A stretch of 64,000 nt of DNA from assembly GCA_013407085.1 (NCBI GenBank), contig JACCGJ010000627.1, positions 33,104-97,103 of the forward strand, given 5' to 3'. The stretch is from Atriophallophorus winterbourni. Taxonomy: Eukaryota; Platyhelminthes; Trematoda; Plagiorchiida; Microphallidae. Every line of letters begins with the position of its first letter. Position 1 is the first letter of the stretch. This document shows, in pieces, positions 12,401 through 21,300 of the stretch. The position numbers and the translations under genes were made by a program. Below the pieces are notes generated by a model that made no database searches, was not told the DNA's origin, and worked only from the letters and a program-made list of their open reading frames with translations.

Positions 12401-13789
12401 AATGAATACCCGGATCAATTCGGGACTGTCGTGCCATGTAAGTTGAGTTGTTCGACGTGACGTGGGTCACCGTTTCCGGGTGAGGATCAGTTTCATCCAA
12501 ACTCACATTCGCACTGATGCTAGCTAAGCAATGTTAACAACGATTCAGCCTCAGTTAATCAAAAATACGTCTTGTGAATTCGCTATTGGGGCATCCACAT
12601 AATGGAAAAATTCCTGTTTCGCTCGTAAGTTCACGTTCAGAAATAACACGCTGACAGCAGTCACTTGTCGTGTAAACGTCCAGAGGTTTATCCCATTCGA
12701 CTTAGTTAAATGACAGCGGTAAAAGGTTAGCGACTGTAGTATCTTTGGCAGTTGAATTTGTTTCATACGACCATTATTTTCATGTAAGGAAAATACATGA
12801 AGCAAGTTTCAAGTAGCAAATGGGTGACCGAGGTTTAAAAAAATCCTTCCACACAGTAATCATTTGTATTTGCCTTTAATTATTTGAAAGCAATGTTGAT
12901 TGCACGTAATTGTATACGACTAAAGCTTTCCGTTTTCCTGATCGGAGATATAATATTGATAAGCTAACAACCGGATCTTCACCAATGCCCCTACTTTTAG
13001 AAAATGTTTCTTCTGCATTGAATATGCACTTCGCCCTTGACAAATGTGCTCAACAATCAAACAAACTTCAGGGTTAAATGGATAATCTTAATTTCAAAAC
13101 TAAGCAAACTCGCCCCTACCTCCCCACGACACGTTCGATTTGTTTTCAGATACCACCCGCCCATGTCGTCCAAACGAAGTCGAAGGACGCGATTATCACT
13201 TTGTAATCAGTCGGGAAATCATGGAGGCTGAAATCGCAGCGCACAAATACTTGGAAGCCGGTGAGTACAACGGCAATCTGTACGGCACTCCGGTGCAGTC
13301 TGTTTTCGAGATTGCTGAGCTCGGGCTTCATTGCTTGTTGAATGTGGGTGGTCCGGCGCTCGGACGATTGGAGGCGGCTGGCTTGCCGTCCATCGCTATC
13401 ATGGTGCTACCAGAGCAATTCCACTCAGACAGCTCATCCGTGTCCCCATCTCCAGCGGATTCAGCGTCTGCGCTGGACCGAAATTTGAAGTTGGCCAATT
13501 TGATTCGTGATTTCGCGTGCCATTTTACAGGTGAGTTTGGTGGTGATCTGGATGATTAGATAAGTTTATTTGGATACGCGCAGTAGCATAATCCAACGCA
13601 CGAAACAGCTGGTCGGTGTACATTTTCGTACCTGAACTATTTTTGCTTGTGGGATAATCAATATTGTTTGGGATTTCAGCGTTTGTCACGACGGATGATT
13701 TCGACATGGCTTACCGACGCGTGAGAGAAATTATCTTCAACAATACTGGTCCCCTTGCTTGGCTCAATGTGCATCAATCTACTCAGTAA
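262..13789 (+). CDS. dlg: discs large (DLG) MAGUK scaffold, 3' part of gene, 8 exons
   Basis: Exons 262-483, 5774-6018, 6735-6837, 7688-8034, 9656-9929, 12231-12437, 13150-13530 and 13680-13789 join in phase into 628 residues plus a stop. Order is a linker, one PDZ domain (about residues 107-190), a basic hinge, an SH3 domain (about 259-335) and a guanylate kinase-like domain (about 434-628). The last part reads like animal DLG (EVEGRDYHF, EAGEYNGNLYGT). Family members are membrane-associated scaffolds at cell junctions and synapses, binding C-terminal peptides by PDZ and phospho-ligands by the kinase fold. PVVIMGHMKEQ replaces the ATP P-loop, so the kinase domain should be inactive, as usual for MAGUKs. 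The N-terminal PDZ1-2 region should lie before the window. The link between the first and second exon is phase-consistent but unconfirmed; missed exons between them are possible. Confidence 0.93.
490..1779. other. dlg intron sequence, nothing recognised
   Basis: AT-rich intronic sequence with no coding similarity or clear repeat seen. Confidence 0.5.
1780..1830 (-). ncRNA. degenerate hammerhead-ribozyme motif of Penelope element
   Basis: On the minus strand a 6-bp perfect hairpin (GTCATC, loop TAGCTT, GATGAC) is followed directly by GAAAC and GTC, the hammerhead order stem II, GAAA, short palindromic stem III (ACGT), cleavage C. The upstream core reads CTAATAA rather than CTGATGA and no stem I is visible, so it is a relic. 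Position just after the GIY-YIG endonuclease agrees with the known placement of hammerheads in Penelope terminal repeats. Confidence 0.5.
1990..2218 (-). pseudogene. GIY-YIG endonuclease of Penelope element 1
   Basis: Minus-strand translation shows NCEKNYIGQTGRKLSTRLHE, the diagnostic YIGQTGRKL motif of Penelope GIY-YIG nucleases, and continues through REFIEA to a stop where the family usually has Trp-His. The start is cut off at about 2218 by the pogo insertion. Confidence 0.85.
2216..3045 (-). mobile_element. pogo-type (Tc1/mariner) DNA transposon, 5' truncated
   Basis: A minus-strand ORF (2962-2390, readable back to about 3010) gives the C-terminal half of a pogo/Tigger-like DDE transposase: KGWMDEEKMSEWL, then LLIYDSMRPHLT with the second acidic residue, then FPGGLTKELQPLDIGVN with the third, then an acidic tail. 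Downstream, at 2225-2330, lies the 3' end with GGACTACCGGTATACGGCGC and two repeats of CGCACCGGATTATAA, likely terminal and subterminal transposase-binding repeats. The N-terminal DNA-binding domain and the other end are missing. Confidence 0.8.
3069..4049 (-). pseudogene. reverse transcriptase of Penelope element 1, active site mutated
   Basis: A 326-residue open frame with ELPKIHKENIPLRPIVS, VSFDVTVLFTSID, IRGTPMGSPISSLIAE and then YVGDTFVII. The last is the catalytic YxDD box with the first Asp changed to Gly, which should abolish polymerisation. Order and motifs match Penelope RT rather than LINE RT. It ends before the GIY-YIG domain because of the inserted transposon. Confidence 0.88.
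4060..4640 (-). pseudogene. N-terminal region of Penelope element 1
   Basis: Minus-strand frames give LTENEQRILARGLNFNLKDA and later VINPADKGRTTVVMNKADYI, conserved Penelope segments ahead of the RT fingers. A stop at about 4085 separates this from the RT frame. Confidence 0.75.
4738..4815. repeat. fragment of ATG-tailed LINE/SINE 3' end
   Basis: Carries CATCATCA, then GACAGCATTA and CAATACAACCGTGAC. This resembles segments at 45136, 46825, 54360, 60400 and 62490 in which GACAGCATTACACCGGTA follows a CAT/ATG microsatellite. Confidence 0.45.
5774..6018 (+). CDS. dlg: dlg exon, first part of PDZ domain
   Basis: Acceptor GCTTTAG, donor GCG|GTAAGA, ends in phase 0. Encodes residues 74-155, including VRHLKATGSLGMNIVGG, where the carboxylate-binding GLGF loop of DLG PDZ3 reads SLGM, and then AALSKRVYVGDRILA. 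The start is chosen by phase; acceptors at 5694 and 5750 are alternatives. Confidence 0.88.
6735..6837 (+). CDS. dlg: dlg exon, end of PDZ domain
   Basis: Acceptor CTCAAG, donor AAAG|GTGAGG, phase 1 exit. Encodes VNGVDVSRHGHERAATELRN and the final beta strand. The conserved His of HERAA corresponds to the class I ligand-selecting His of DLG PDZ domains. Confidence 0.93.
7688..8034 (+). CDS. dlg: dlg exon, hinge and first part of SH3
   Basis: Acceptor TTTAAAG. Starts EYAKFA (DLG has EYxRF here), then a Lys/Arg/Ser-rich hinge, then SH3 strands ending DPEWWQ. The exon must end at CAG|GCAAGT, a GC donor: only this joins in frame to AHLV of the next exon to give the WWQA-type SH3 motif. Confidence 0.93.
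8040..9655. other. dlg GC-AG intron interior, nothing recognised
   Basis: No coding or repeat similarity seen beyond the splice sites. Confidence 0.5.
9656..9929 (+). CDS. dlg: dlg exon, end of SH3 and HOOK-like region
   Basis: Acceptor AACTGCCAG, donor AAAG|GTGAGT, phase 1 exit. Encodes GLVPSQNRLERRERIRSRHV, matching DLG GLIPSKxRxExKER, then SLFSGRASKSDRK, matching the segment after SH3. Confidence 0.92.
10241..10290. repeat. AT microsatellite
   Basis: Alternating TA/AT run with small interruptions in the dlg intron, just before the mariner derivative. Confidence 0.9.
10406..11010 (-). mobile_element. mariner-like deletion derivative with about 83-bp inverted repeats
   Basis: The left end CAGTGTGTCCC and the right end GGGACACCCTG begin inverted repeats that match over about 83 bp, down to TTTCAAATGTAT. 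A TA dinucleotide precedes the left end; the right one runs into an assembly gap. Minus-strand translation of the interior gives QQDGAPPHYHRDVRSFL, then PRSPDLMPLDFFLWGFLKDK, the C-terminal part of a Tc1/mariner-family (IS630-type) DDE transposase. The N-terminal half is absent, so it is non-autonomous. Confidence 0.85.
11012..11031. other. assembly gap of 20 N
   Basis: Run of N directly after the right end of the mariner derivative, so the target-site duplication cannot be checked. Confidence 1.
11032..12230. other. dlg intron sequence, nothing recognised
   Basis: No gene or named repeat identified. Confidence 0.5.
12231..12437 (+). CDS. dlg: dlg exon, start of guanylate kinase-like domain
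   Basis: Acceptor GCTATTCAG, donor CCAT|GTAAGT. Encodes VLSYIPVTPVQLSFARPVVI, then MGHMKEQLADELLNEYPDQF. This corresponds to DLG YxPV, RPVIILGPMKDR. The P-loop Lys and Gly pattern of true guanylate kinases is lacking. Confidence 0.95.
13150..13530 (+). CDS. dlg: dlg exon, core of guanylate kinase-like domain
   Basis: Acceptor TGTTTTCAG, donor ACAG|GTGAGT. Encodes TTRPCRPNEVEGRDYHFVIS and EAGEYNGNLYGTPVQSV, the GMP-binding-like region that binds phosphoserine peptides in DLG proteins. A Ser-rich insert (SDSSSVSPSPADSAS) follows VLPEQF, where DLG has FIKP and a short linker. Confidence 0.96.
13680..13789 (+). CDS. dlg: dlg last coding exon
   Basis: Acceptor GGGATTTCAG, stop TAA at 13787-13789. 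Encodes FDMAYRRVREIIFNNTGPLA and ends WLNVHQSTQ, matching DLG (IxQQSGPxIW) at the C-terminus. Confidence 0.93.
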
Positions 13790-14756
13790 AGGTATTTAAA
13801 GAATTTGAAATGCCATCTATCGTAGGCCTGTGGGCATCTTCCGTGGAACAAACATTGTTTTATCATGTATCCCGATGATGTCGTCGCCCATGTAATGACT
13901 GCGTATGATAATATTCGGCAATTCAGACTCACTCTGGCGAAATATGTCAATATTACTACAGAACTAATTTTTTAGCTCAGTATAATTCAAGTTTCTTTTT
14001 TTGTAAATTTATTCAATCCATCTCAGTGAATTGTATCCCTATTTGGGCCTGTAAATATTTCGCTTTAAGAAAAGCCGCATTTTTGCTTAAAACGTTGACT
14101 GGTCGTTGCTTGTATTTGTGATCTAGTGGTGTGGGTTAAGGGACAAATTTCGGAGAATTGCTTGACAGGTACCAGCGATAAATGAGATCACTAACAACAT
14201 TGTGTAAAAATATTTGAGAATTATCAAGGGTACCGATAAGTGACTTTTTGGTTTCACTCCCCTAAATACACAATCAAGTTGACAATGACCGCGATTATGC
14301 CAAGATTCAAAGTGGGACTCTAAACTCAACCAACATTAAAAAGGCGATAAGACTAAAACTGACGTTTAATAACAACGACGCGCTCACTGAATGAGGAGCA
14401 ACTGAACTCTGTGTATTTTTATTAGTCAGCTTGAAACCTTTAACTTCAAAAGCATAACGGTTCCAAATAGTTCACTTATACCCCCAAATGTACTGCAAAC
14501 ATTATTCCGGTACAGGCAAATTGTTAATCAACGTTTCCGACCTACAAAGCTATTGCGCTAAAAACGCGTGCAAAATGAGGTCTCGCGAAGCGGATTAGTA
14601 ACGCATCCCCACGAAAACAGCAACAAGCATATCTGGAAATTCTCCCTATTCTGCAGTCTTGAAAACATGATGATGAATGGGAGACCGAGAACTCTATTAG
14701 TTGCAGTCATCCGAAGCTTAAAATGTCAACCTAGTGATGATGATGACGATCATGAA
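13790..14756 (+). other. dlg 3' untranslated and intergenic sequence
   Basis: No further coding signal. No standard AATAAA close to the stop was noticed, so the transcript end is not placed. Confidence 0.4.
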
Positions 14757-14822
14757 ATCACAAGCCTGATCCATGCAGTGGCGCGCAGTCAGAGACCGCA
14801 CGTGGCTTATCAAGTTACCCAT
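14757..14822 (-). repeat. CATA-tailed SINE, fragment
   Basis: CACAAGCCTGATCC, CAGTCAGAGAC and CACGTGG in the family order; only the 3' part of the element, reverse orientation. Confidence 0.8.
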
Positions 14823-14828
14823 GTATGG

Positions 14829-15055
14829 TATGGTATGAAAGCACAAGCCTGATCCAGGCCAAGTGCCAAACAGTCAGAGACTGTACGTGGGCTAAGATAC
14901 TGTCAGGTTGCTTAGGCCTAGACAAATACGAAGGGGGAAATAGAAATGGTAGTGCGACTCCGGCGTGTTTCAGCATGCAGCTAACTACCTCTGTCCAATC
15001 AATTTAGCACGGTGTTAGCCGCACAGCACAGACATACTGCACAATTGCACACCCG
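14829..15055 (-). repeat. CATA-tailed SINE
   Basis: Near full-length copy in reverse orientation, from the GGTATGGTATGAAAG tail through GACAAATACG and GTTAGCCGCACAGCAC to the 5' end at TTGCACACC. Confidence 0.9.
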
Positions 15056-16035
15056 TCAACGCAGAAAAACTTTGACCAAGTGACATTCAATTCACGAGCT
15101 TCAAATATTGGTGCTACGCATTAAAAACTGATATAGAACTCCGACGAGGTAAGATGGACGTCAGCCAATGCGCCGTATTGACCAATATGCGAATCTAATT
15201 TACGCAGGAATAGCAACACGATGAGTAGGCTAGCTCGGAACAACGGACGAGAACGAACACGCCCGATGAAAGCTGATGCTCATTGAAAGCTGAACAAAGA
15301 ACGAGACAATTAGCGAGGAACGAACGAAGAGCAATTAACACGACCTGAACAAAGCAAAAGAGAAAACTTCAACTCAAACACGCGAAGAGGCACTTGAACA
15401 AAACGGTTGAGAAATGAATGGATTGTAACGGTCAGATCGAAGAGCCATTAATGGGCGGTGGGAAACCCTGGGAAGGGAGTGGGGAAGTTACTTAGAAAAA
15501 TCGAGTAGAGCTCGTTGCAACGCCGTTCAAGAAGTTGAACGTGAGTTAAAACATGAGAACTAGCAAGCGCAGCAGTTGAACAAAATAACGTTATGAACGA
15601 GATTAACTAAAGTAGAAAATAGATCTGGAGAAAGCGTCACGAAAAGTAGAAACGTATCGAAAGCCGAACATCAATGCAAACTTGTTATAAGAAAAATAGT
15701 TGTCATCTTGGGGAAGTTTGAAGTTGACACGAGAACGTGTCAAATGCTAAGCGGGAAGCTTTTGAGTCGTCGTGACCGGATCGAAATGGATGACAGGAAA
15801 TCGTTCCAAGAAACCGGTGAGTGCGCTTTGGGGGTCCATCAGACATATAATCTGTAAAGGTTAGAACGTTGATTTGTGTATATTAGAAAGGTGAGCAATG
15901 TTCAAGTTCCGCACGAATTGCAATGGTTGTACCAGTATAGAAAATAGTTATAGGGGTTAGGAAAAGCGGTGTGATGTGATAAAAGTGCACAAATATGCAA
16001 AATAACGCACGAAGAATTGTTTAGCTACTGGCACA
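15056..16035. other. purine-rich intergenic stretch, nothing recognised
   Basis: Rich in GAAC/GAAAAC-like words on the plus strand but without exact tandem repeats or coding similarity. Confidence 0.4.
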
Positions 16036-16270
16036 GTATGGTATGGTATGAAAGCACAAGCCTGGTCCAGGCAAAGTGCCGCACAGTTAGAGACTGCACG
16101 TGGGCTAAGATACGGTCAGGTTGCCCAGGTCTAGACAGATATGAGAAAGAAAATAGAAGTGGTAGTGAGACCCAGCGTGTTTCAGCATGCAGCTCACTAC
16201 TGGTGGTCAATCAATTTAGCACGATGTTTGCTGTACAAGCATATAAGTACTGCACGATTGCACATGTGGC
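16036..16270 (-). repeat. CATA-tailed SINE
   Basis: Near full-length copy, reverse orientation; keeps the paired CTCACTAC/GTAGTGAG arms and the CAGTC hairpin region. Confidence 0.9.
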
Positions 16271-16639
16271 ACAGCGAGATTAGTTACATGGATGATTGTA
16301 TCAAAACAGCTATAAAGCTACAGTACTTTCAAACCACGCGCAGACAACAATCGCAGCAAATTACGCAGTGTGGATGTTACAATAATGTCGAGGTGCATAA
16401 AGAGTACAGGTTTGCTGCATCGTTGAAATAACAATAACAAAAACGAGAATGAGTCAATAAATTGATAAGCAGGTCTAAACTATAAAACCTGGTGATATTA
16501 TACCTCTTACGTTCGTCACATTGATGTTAAAAAACAGTGTTCGGTCGTATGGTTGGAGCCAGCAGCTCACTGGTTCGTTTGTTTTGTAAGGGTTATAGGT
16601 TTGTTTAATAGTGTTGAAGAAACCTTGCTGTGACGCACA

Positions 16640-17560
16640 CCAACAAAAGCTATCTTACAGATATCGCCCAACCCATCCACGATAGTTGACTATGGCTTGT
16701 ATAAATAAAATCAATGGGCCCAATAGACATTGTTGCAGATGCTTTAGCGTGAAAGACGAGTATAGCTTGTTACAAGCTAAAGCTATCTCACCGAAAAGCG
16801 TCAAGTACATATTCGCCAGCACTGGGGAAATAGGCGAGCCTATTGCTAAATCTTCCTTTTGTTTGTACATCTACCCATTAAATAAGAGGTCGCTCATATT
16901 TAGGCAAATTGCCACACCGCTAATGATTTTTCAACATTCGTGAACAACGAGCTCACGTCGAAGCTAACCATCATCTCATCCTCCTCAACTGTTAAGGCAC
17001 TTAAGCGACGAGGGAAGTCACACGAGTTCTTAATGAAATAATTCGTGTTACCAACCAGTGGTTTCAAAAGCTAGGCAAGGTGCGTAGTCAATTCCTGTAG
17101 ATTTGAGATAGAGCATGAACCATTATCGTTGACCAAGGTTTTCCTTAATTCCTCGCAGGTATCTTGAAACAAGCCTCTTGCGATTATTCATAATCGTCGT
17201 AACTCTACGATTGTCAATAGCTTGATACGGACCTTCAGCGAGGTGCGACTCAATTTTATCCCGATAATCACTTCTGGAAAGAATCACGTTTGCCTTGCCT
17301 TTGTCTGCCTTGGTGCCTCTTATGTCCTAAGCTTAAGAAAAGATGAATCCTTTCAGGTTGTTTTCAATAATACTAGATATACCGTTTCGCAGTGCATCTG
17401 CTTGAGGTAGGTGTTTGCGGGTGCATTCTACGCATGGAATAACATCCTCCGCTTTCAAGAATTTTACACTTAGCGAGAAGCTGAAGTCCTTTGTTCGCTC
17501 TGATAAGTTGATTACCTTCGAATATTGCCGAGCAGTGTCATTAAAAGATCTAGCAGAGTT
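16640..17560 (-). mobile_element. Penelope-like element 3, decayed N-terminal and RT region
   Basis: Minus-strand pieces in order: VINLSERTKDF and KAEDVIPCVECTRKHL (17560-17340), VILSRSDYRDKIE and RRVTTIMNNRKRLVSRYLRG (about 17280-17100), MMVSFDV (about 16970) and MYKQKEDLAIGSPISPVLAN (16870-16780). They match the element at 38259-40073. Many stops and frame changes; no endonuclease follows on this strand. Confidence 0.8.
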
Positions 17561-17561
17561 A

Positions 17562-17880
17562 CATTCATCTTTTGCAACTAAGATAAACGAACATAGAAAA
17601 CGCGTCGGGAAACAGTCCTGCAATTCTGGTGAATATCAATCAGTGATCCATGATTCCGTTTTAGTTGAACACGCGCTAGACACTGGTCACCGCATGGATT
17701 TTGATAATGTGGAGCTAATAAGGCCGGGTGTCAAACCTTATAGGGATAGACTTTACGTTGAGGCGGTTGAAATTACAAAGGCTGGGGCGAATGCGGTGAA
17801 CAAGGTGGATATCTTTAAAATCTGGTGTTCGGTCCTGCAACGGAATATGGTTAACGTGCACACCTTGCGGAAACCTTATG
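17562..17880 (+). pseudogene. Penelope GIY-YIG endonuclease fragment, opposite orientation
   Basis: Plus-strand frame with TKINEHRKRVGKQSCNSGEY, VEHALDTGHRMDFDNVELI, YVEAVEITKAG. This is the same domain as at 40773-41090, which reads EHRKRVRRQPRDAREY and EHVLDTGHSVDLDNVEI. It abuts the minus-strand element at 17560 head to head, so the pair is a rearrangement. The catalytic N-terminal GIY-YIG part is missing. Confidence 0.8.
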
Positions 17881-17905
17881 ATAACATCACGCGTCATGCT
17901 CGGTA

Positions 17906-18090
17906 ATGGAACCCATGCGGAAGAGACGGGTCGGACGCCTAAGGCTATCTTGGAAGCGCTCGTGTGAAGAGGAAATCCGCAAGTGTGGACTTAACTGGAA
18001 CGACATCAAACTGGCTGCTATGGACAGACCAAACTGGAGACAAGTTGCCGAGGCCCAATGTTCCTTCAGTAACTCAAAGGACTAAGCTAA
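17906..18090 (+). mobile_element. non-LTR retrotransposon C-terminal tail
   Basis: Frame RVGRLRLSWKRSCEEEIRKC then LNWNDIKLAAMDRPNWRQVA, the typical end of LINE polyproteins (GRPxLRW, then W, then A.DRxxWR). The same tail, reversed, forms the interior of the piggyBac-type MITE at 51844-52150. Confidence 0.75.
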
Positions 18091-18341
18091 GCATAACCCC
18101 TAATGTTCACATGGATTACATTAGTAGTCTGCTCAGTGAAAGTTTTTCGAACCTGCACACAAACTAAACAATTAAGGCATTAACACAGCATGTAAGGGGG
18201 GATCAAATTGCCTTCATCTCACTTGTCTATCTTACATAACTTAGGATTGGTCAAGAAAATGTCATTTAAACCTGAACCCTGTTCGTACAGGCACCCATGA
18301 TCTGACGAAGCTTCTGTCAGAAGCGGAACGTTACCGAAAAT
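18091..18341. other. 3' flank of the zinc-finger gene
   Basis: Contains CTGACGAAGCTTCTGTCAG at 18302-18320, a near-palindrome also found near the 5' edge of the Penelope element at 40430. No polyadenylation site was assigned. Confidence 0.35.
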
Positions 18342-18398
18342 CTAATTTAACCGATTCAACAGAAACCTTCTTTTCGTGAATATGGATTTCTGATGGGT
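18342..18398 (-). CDS. zinc-finger gene, last exon
   Basis: Acceptor TATTTCAG; encodes THQKSIFTKRRFLLNRLN and stop. Strongly basic end. The preceding intron would be only 33 bp and is free of stops, so it could instead be read through as 11 more residues. Confidence 0.6.
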   Translation of the reverse strand, partial: THQKSIFTKRRFLLNRLN

Positions 18399-21300
18399 CT
18401 GAAATATATTTTTAATTACCGATGGCATTACCTTTGCATTTAGTTCGGTGGTTTTAAAGTCGGCTTTCTTGTTAACAAAAACATTGGACGCATCAAGCAT
18501 ATTCAGCATCAGATTGAAAGTGATACGATCCTCTTGTTTAACGACCACTCTCAACCATTTCCGAACGTATTTGACTAAAGTGTTACTGAAAGGTTCACAT
18601 GCTACTAGTGTTGACGTAATTATCGCTTACAAAAAACGAAGCGAACCAACCTGCACAAGTTGTCTAGCTTATGGGACGAAATGAGAACATCAAATGAGAA
18701 AGAAATGGGGTCACTGGCTTCGTAAAGAAAACGTACGCGAGCACGAGAGTTTTCCGGAAAACGGTCAACATAACGTTGTAGAATCTCCACCAGCTTGGAG
18801 GACTTGCAAAGCTCATCGGCTTTTTGTAAGAAAATGCAGCAGAATTCGTTTTGTGCAGAAAGTCGATCCACCAACGAGTTGCAAAAGTTGTCTAACAGGA
18901 AGTAAAGAATGTGATAAGAAACGTGTGATAAACGCAAATGAGATTAAACAAAGCGAGGTTGACTCACCCGGATCTGATATGTACAGATCATAGTCCCGTG
19001 TTGCTTTGTGGAAAGGTGCTATGGCCACCTCGAGCATTCGGTTGGTTCTACTCCCTGCGATATGAGCCCTGAAAATACCAATACATCGAATATTGTATAT
19101 ATGAAAATTACGCTTTTTAATGAATCGGCAAGAACTGGTTTTGGTAACGGACCAGGTGTGAGTACAAACAGGGTTAGGGCAACCACAATGACCTTACCAA
19201 CACCAAGCTGTCAAAGATAGACAAACGCAGTCTAGATCAATCCGTGTTTTGTTGGTGTGCATGTGCGGTCAACGTCCACTGACCGATCAGCCTGCTCGCC
19301 TAATCAGTGTGCGCATTAGGAGTCATGTACATTAATTTTTATCCGCTGCAGCTAGATATCCGCACCACCCACGTTGATGACCGGATACCCGCAAGCCTTT
19401 ATTTCAACCACCTGAGCGTGATGTGCCTTATCAGGTTTAACATCCCACCTTAACAATTGCACACGCTGTGACCTATGTCCCGAACATGGTCAGCCACGGA
19501 TGAATTCCAGATCAATGAATGATATTCCAATTTGCTTTTAGTGTTCAATTAGCCTTTGCACGGATATGCAATCGTCCAGCATTTCTGTGCTGTGCGGCTA
19601 ACACCATGCTAAATTGATTGGCCAGATGTAGTGAGCTACATGCTGAATCAGGCTGGAGACTCACTACCATTTCCTGTTCATTTTCTTTCGTCATATCTGT
19701 CTAGGCCTGGGCAACCTGACAGTATCTTAGCCCACGTGCAGTCTCTGACTGTGCGGCACTTTGCCTGGATCAGGCTTGTGTAATCTTGCTTGCTTGTTCA
19801 ATTAGCCTAGTACAACATTTTCGAGATCATTTCCCTAGACTAGTTGTCTATCTGATATCAACACTCGGGAAACCCTTGCACATGATTTCGCAGATCGTTA
19901 TTCGCGCAACCTAAAGGTGTTTAATCTTTGAGATACATTAACGTAAAGATACGAAGTTGAAACATGTTTGGGACCAGTCGAGTAGTCAATGTCACGAAAA
20001 TAAATTTGAAAGCAATTGGTTAGAAGATTTTTGCACTTCTATCAGAGAAGAACCGTCAGACCAAGGGGGCAGTAAGAACATGGAAGATGATTAAGTAGGC
20101 CTCCAACCCTAATTGGTCATGTCCCAAAATAACCTATCGAAACTCCGAGGTTGTCACGTCGGATAGACAAAGACCAGACTAATTAACCTGTTTACCCAGC
20201 ACAGGGTGGAACCGATCACGTTCAATTGACACTGTGGTTCACTTGTGAACGCCAAAATGTGTGAAAAATGTGCACAAAGCGAAATAGGTTTACGAGGTTT
20301 ATTATTCTCTTGAGTATCGTTGCACGTACCAGAAATAACATTCTCTGGACAGAGATGAGCATCCGATCAAGTTCAATAAAAAACAGAAATGATTATTTTG
20401 AAACGGGTTCCACGAAAAGTGAAAGTTTTGAACGTTTGCTATGTTAATTGCCAACCGAAGTTCACCAGGTGTTGAAATCTCACTTTTCCTTTGGATTTCG
20501 TAATGTTAATGTCGTTAACATCATAACCGAAGATAGCATAACATCGCCAACACTAAACAGTGTTCGACTGCCATACAAGCACGATGGAATTAGGTTTACA
20601 AACAAAAAAGGGAGAGAACGAAAGAGGCTGGGTGTTTATAAAGCGCAAACAAACCTGACTGTAGTGTCTACGCTTCGAGCAACCAACAGCCAAGCAGCCT
20701 GAACAAGTACATCGATATCAGCGAGACAAACTCCCTGTGGCTTTAACGGTAGGGTGACGCTTGAAAGCGAGCAAGTTTATCTGAACATGAAGATGAGACC
20801 GTCACAGAACACCATTTTGGGACATCGTTAAGCATGGCGAACGCCCGCGATATCGAATCGCGGTGATCGGCTGCATGGACTTGGGAAAGTTTACTAATTA
20901 TGGTCTTTTGACGTCGATGTCAAGTGGTGGTTTGGCCACCGAGGATGATTTTCCAACCGCAATGTGGTGCATAAACAGAAACAACTTCGAAGGTCCGCAA
21001 AAACAACTTAACCACAGTAGTATGCACAGGTTGACTTGATTCTTTATAATAAAAAACATTACCATGCAAACTTTATTAGGGATATCCTCACTGCATATGC
21101 GATGGTACGTACAAAACGAGAAAACGATCACGAGGAAGGGAAATCGCGAATAATGCGATAAATAAATCGCACGAAAATAAAAACACTGAGCTGTCATGTG
21201 ATATTAACAAGGCCACGTGATAAGAGACCCGGGACATACGGGAAATAAACGGTTGAAAACAATCTCGAATCAGGAGCTGTGCGCATATCCGGACTGATCC

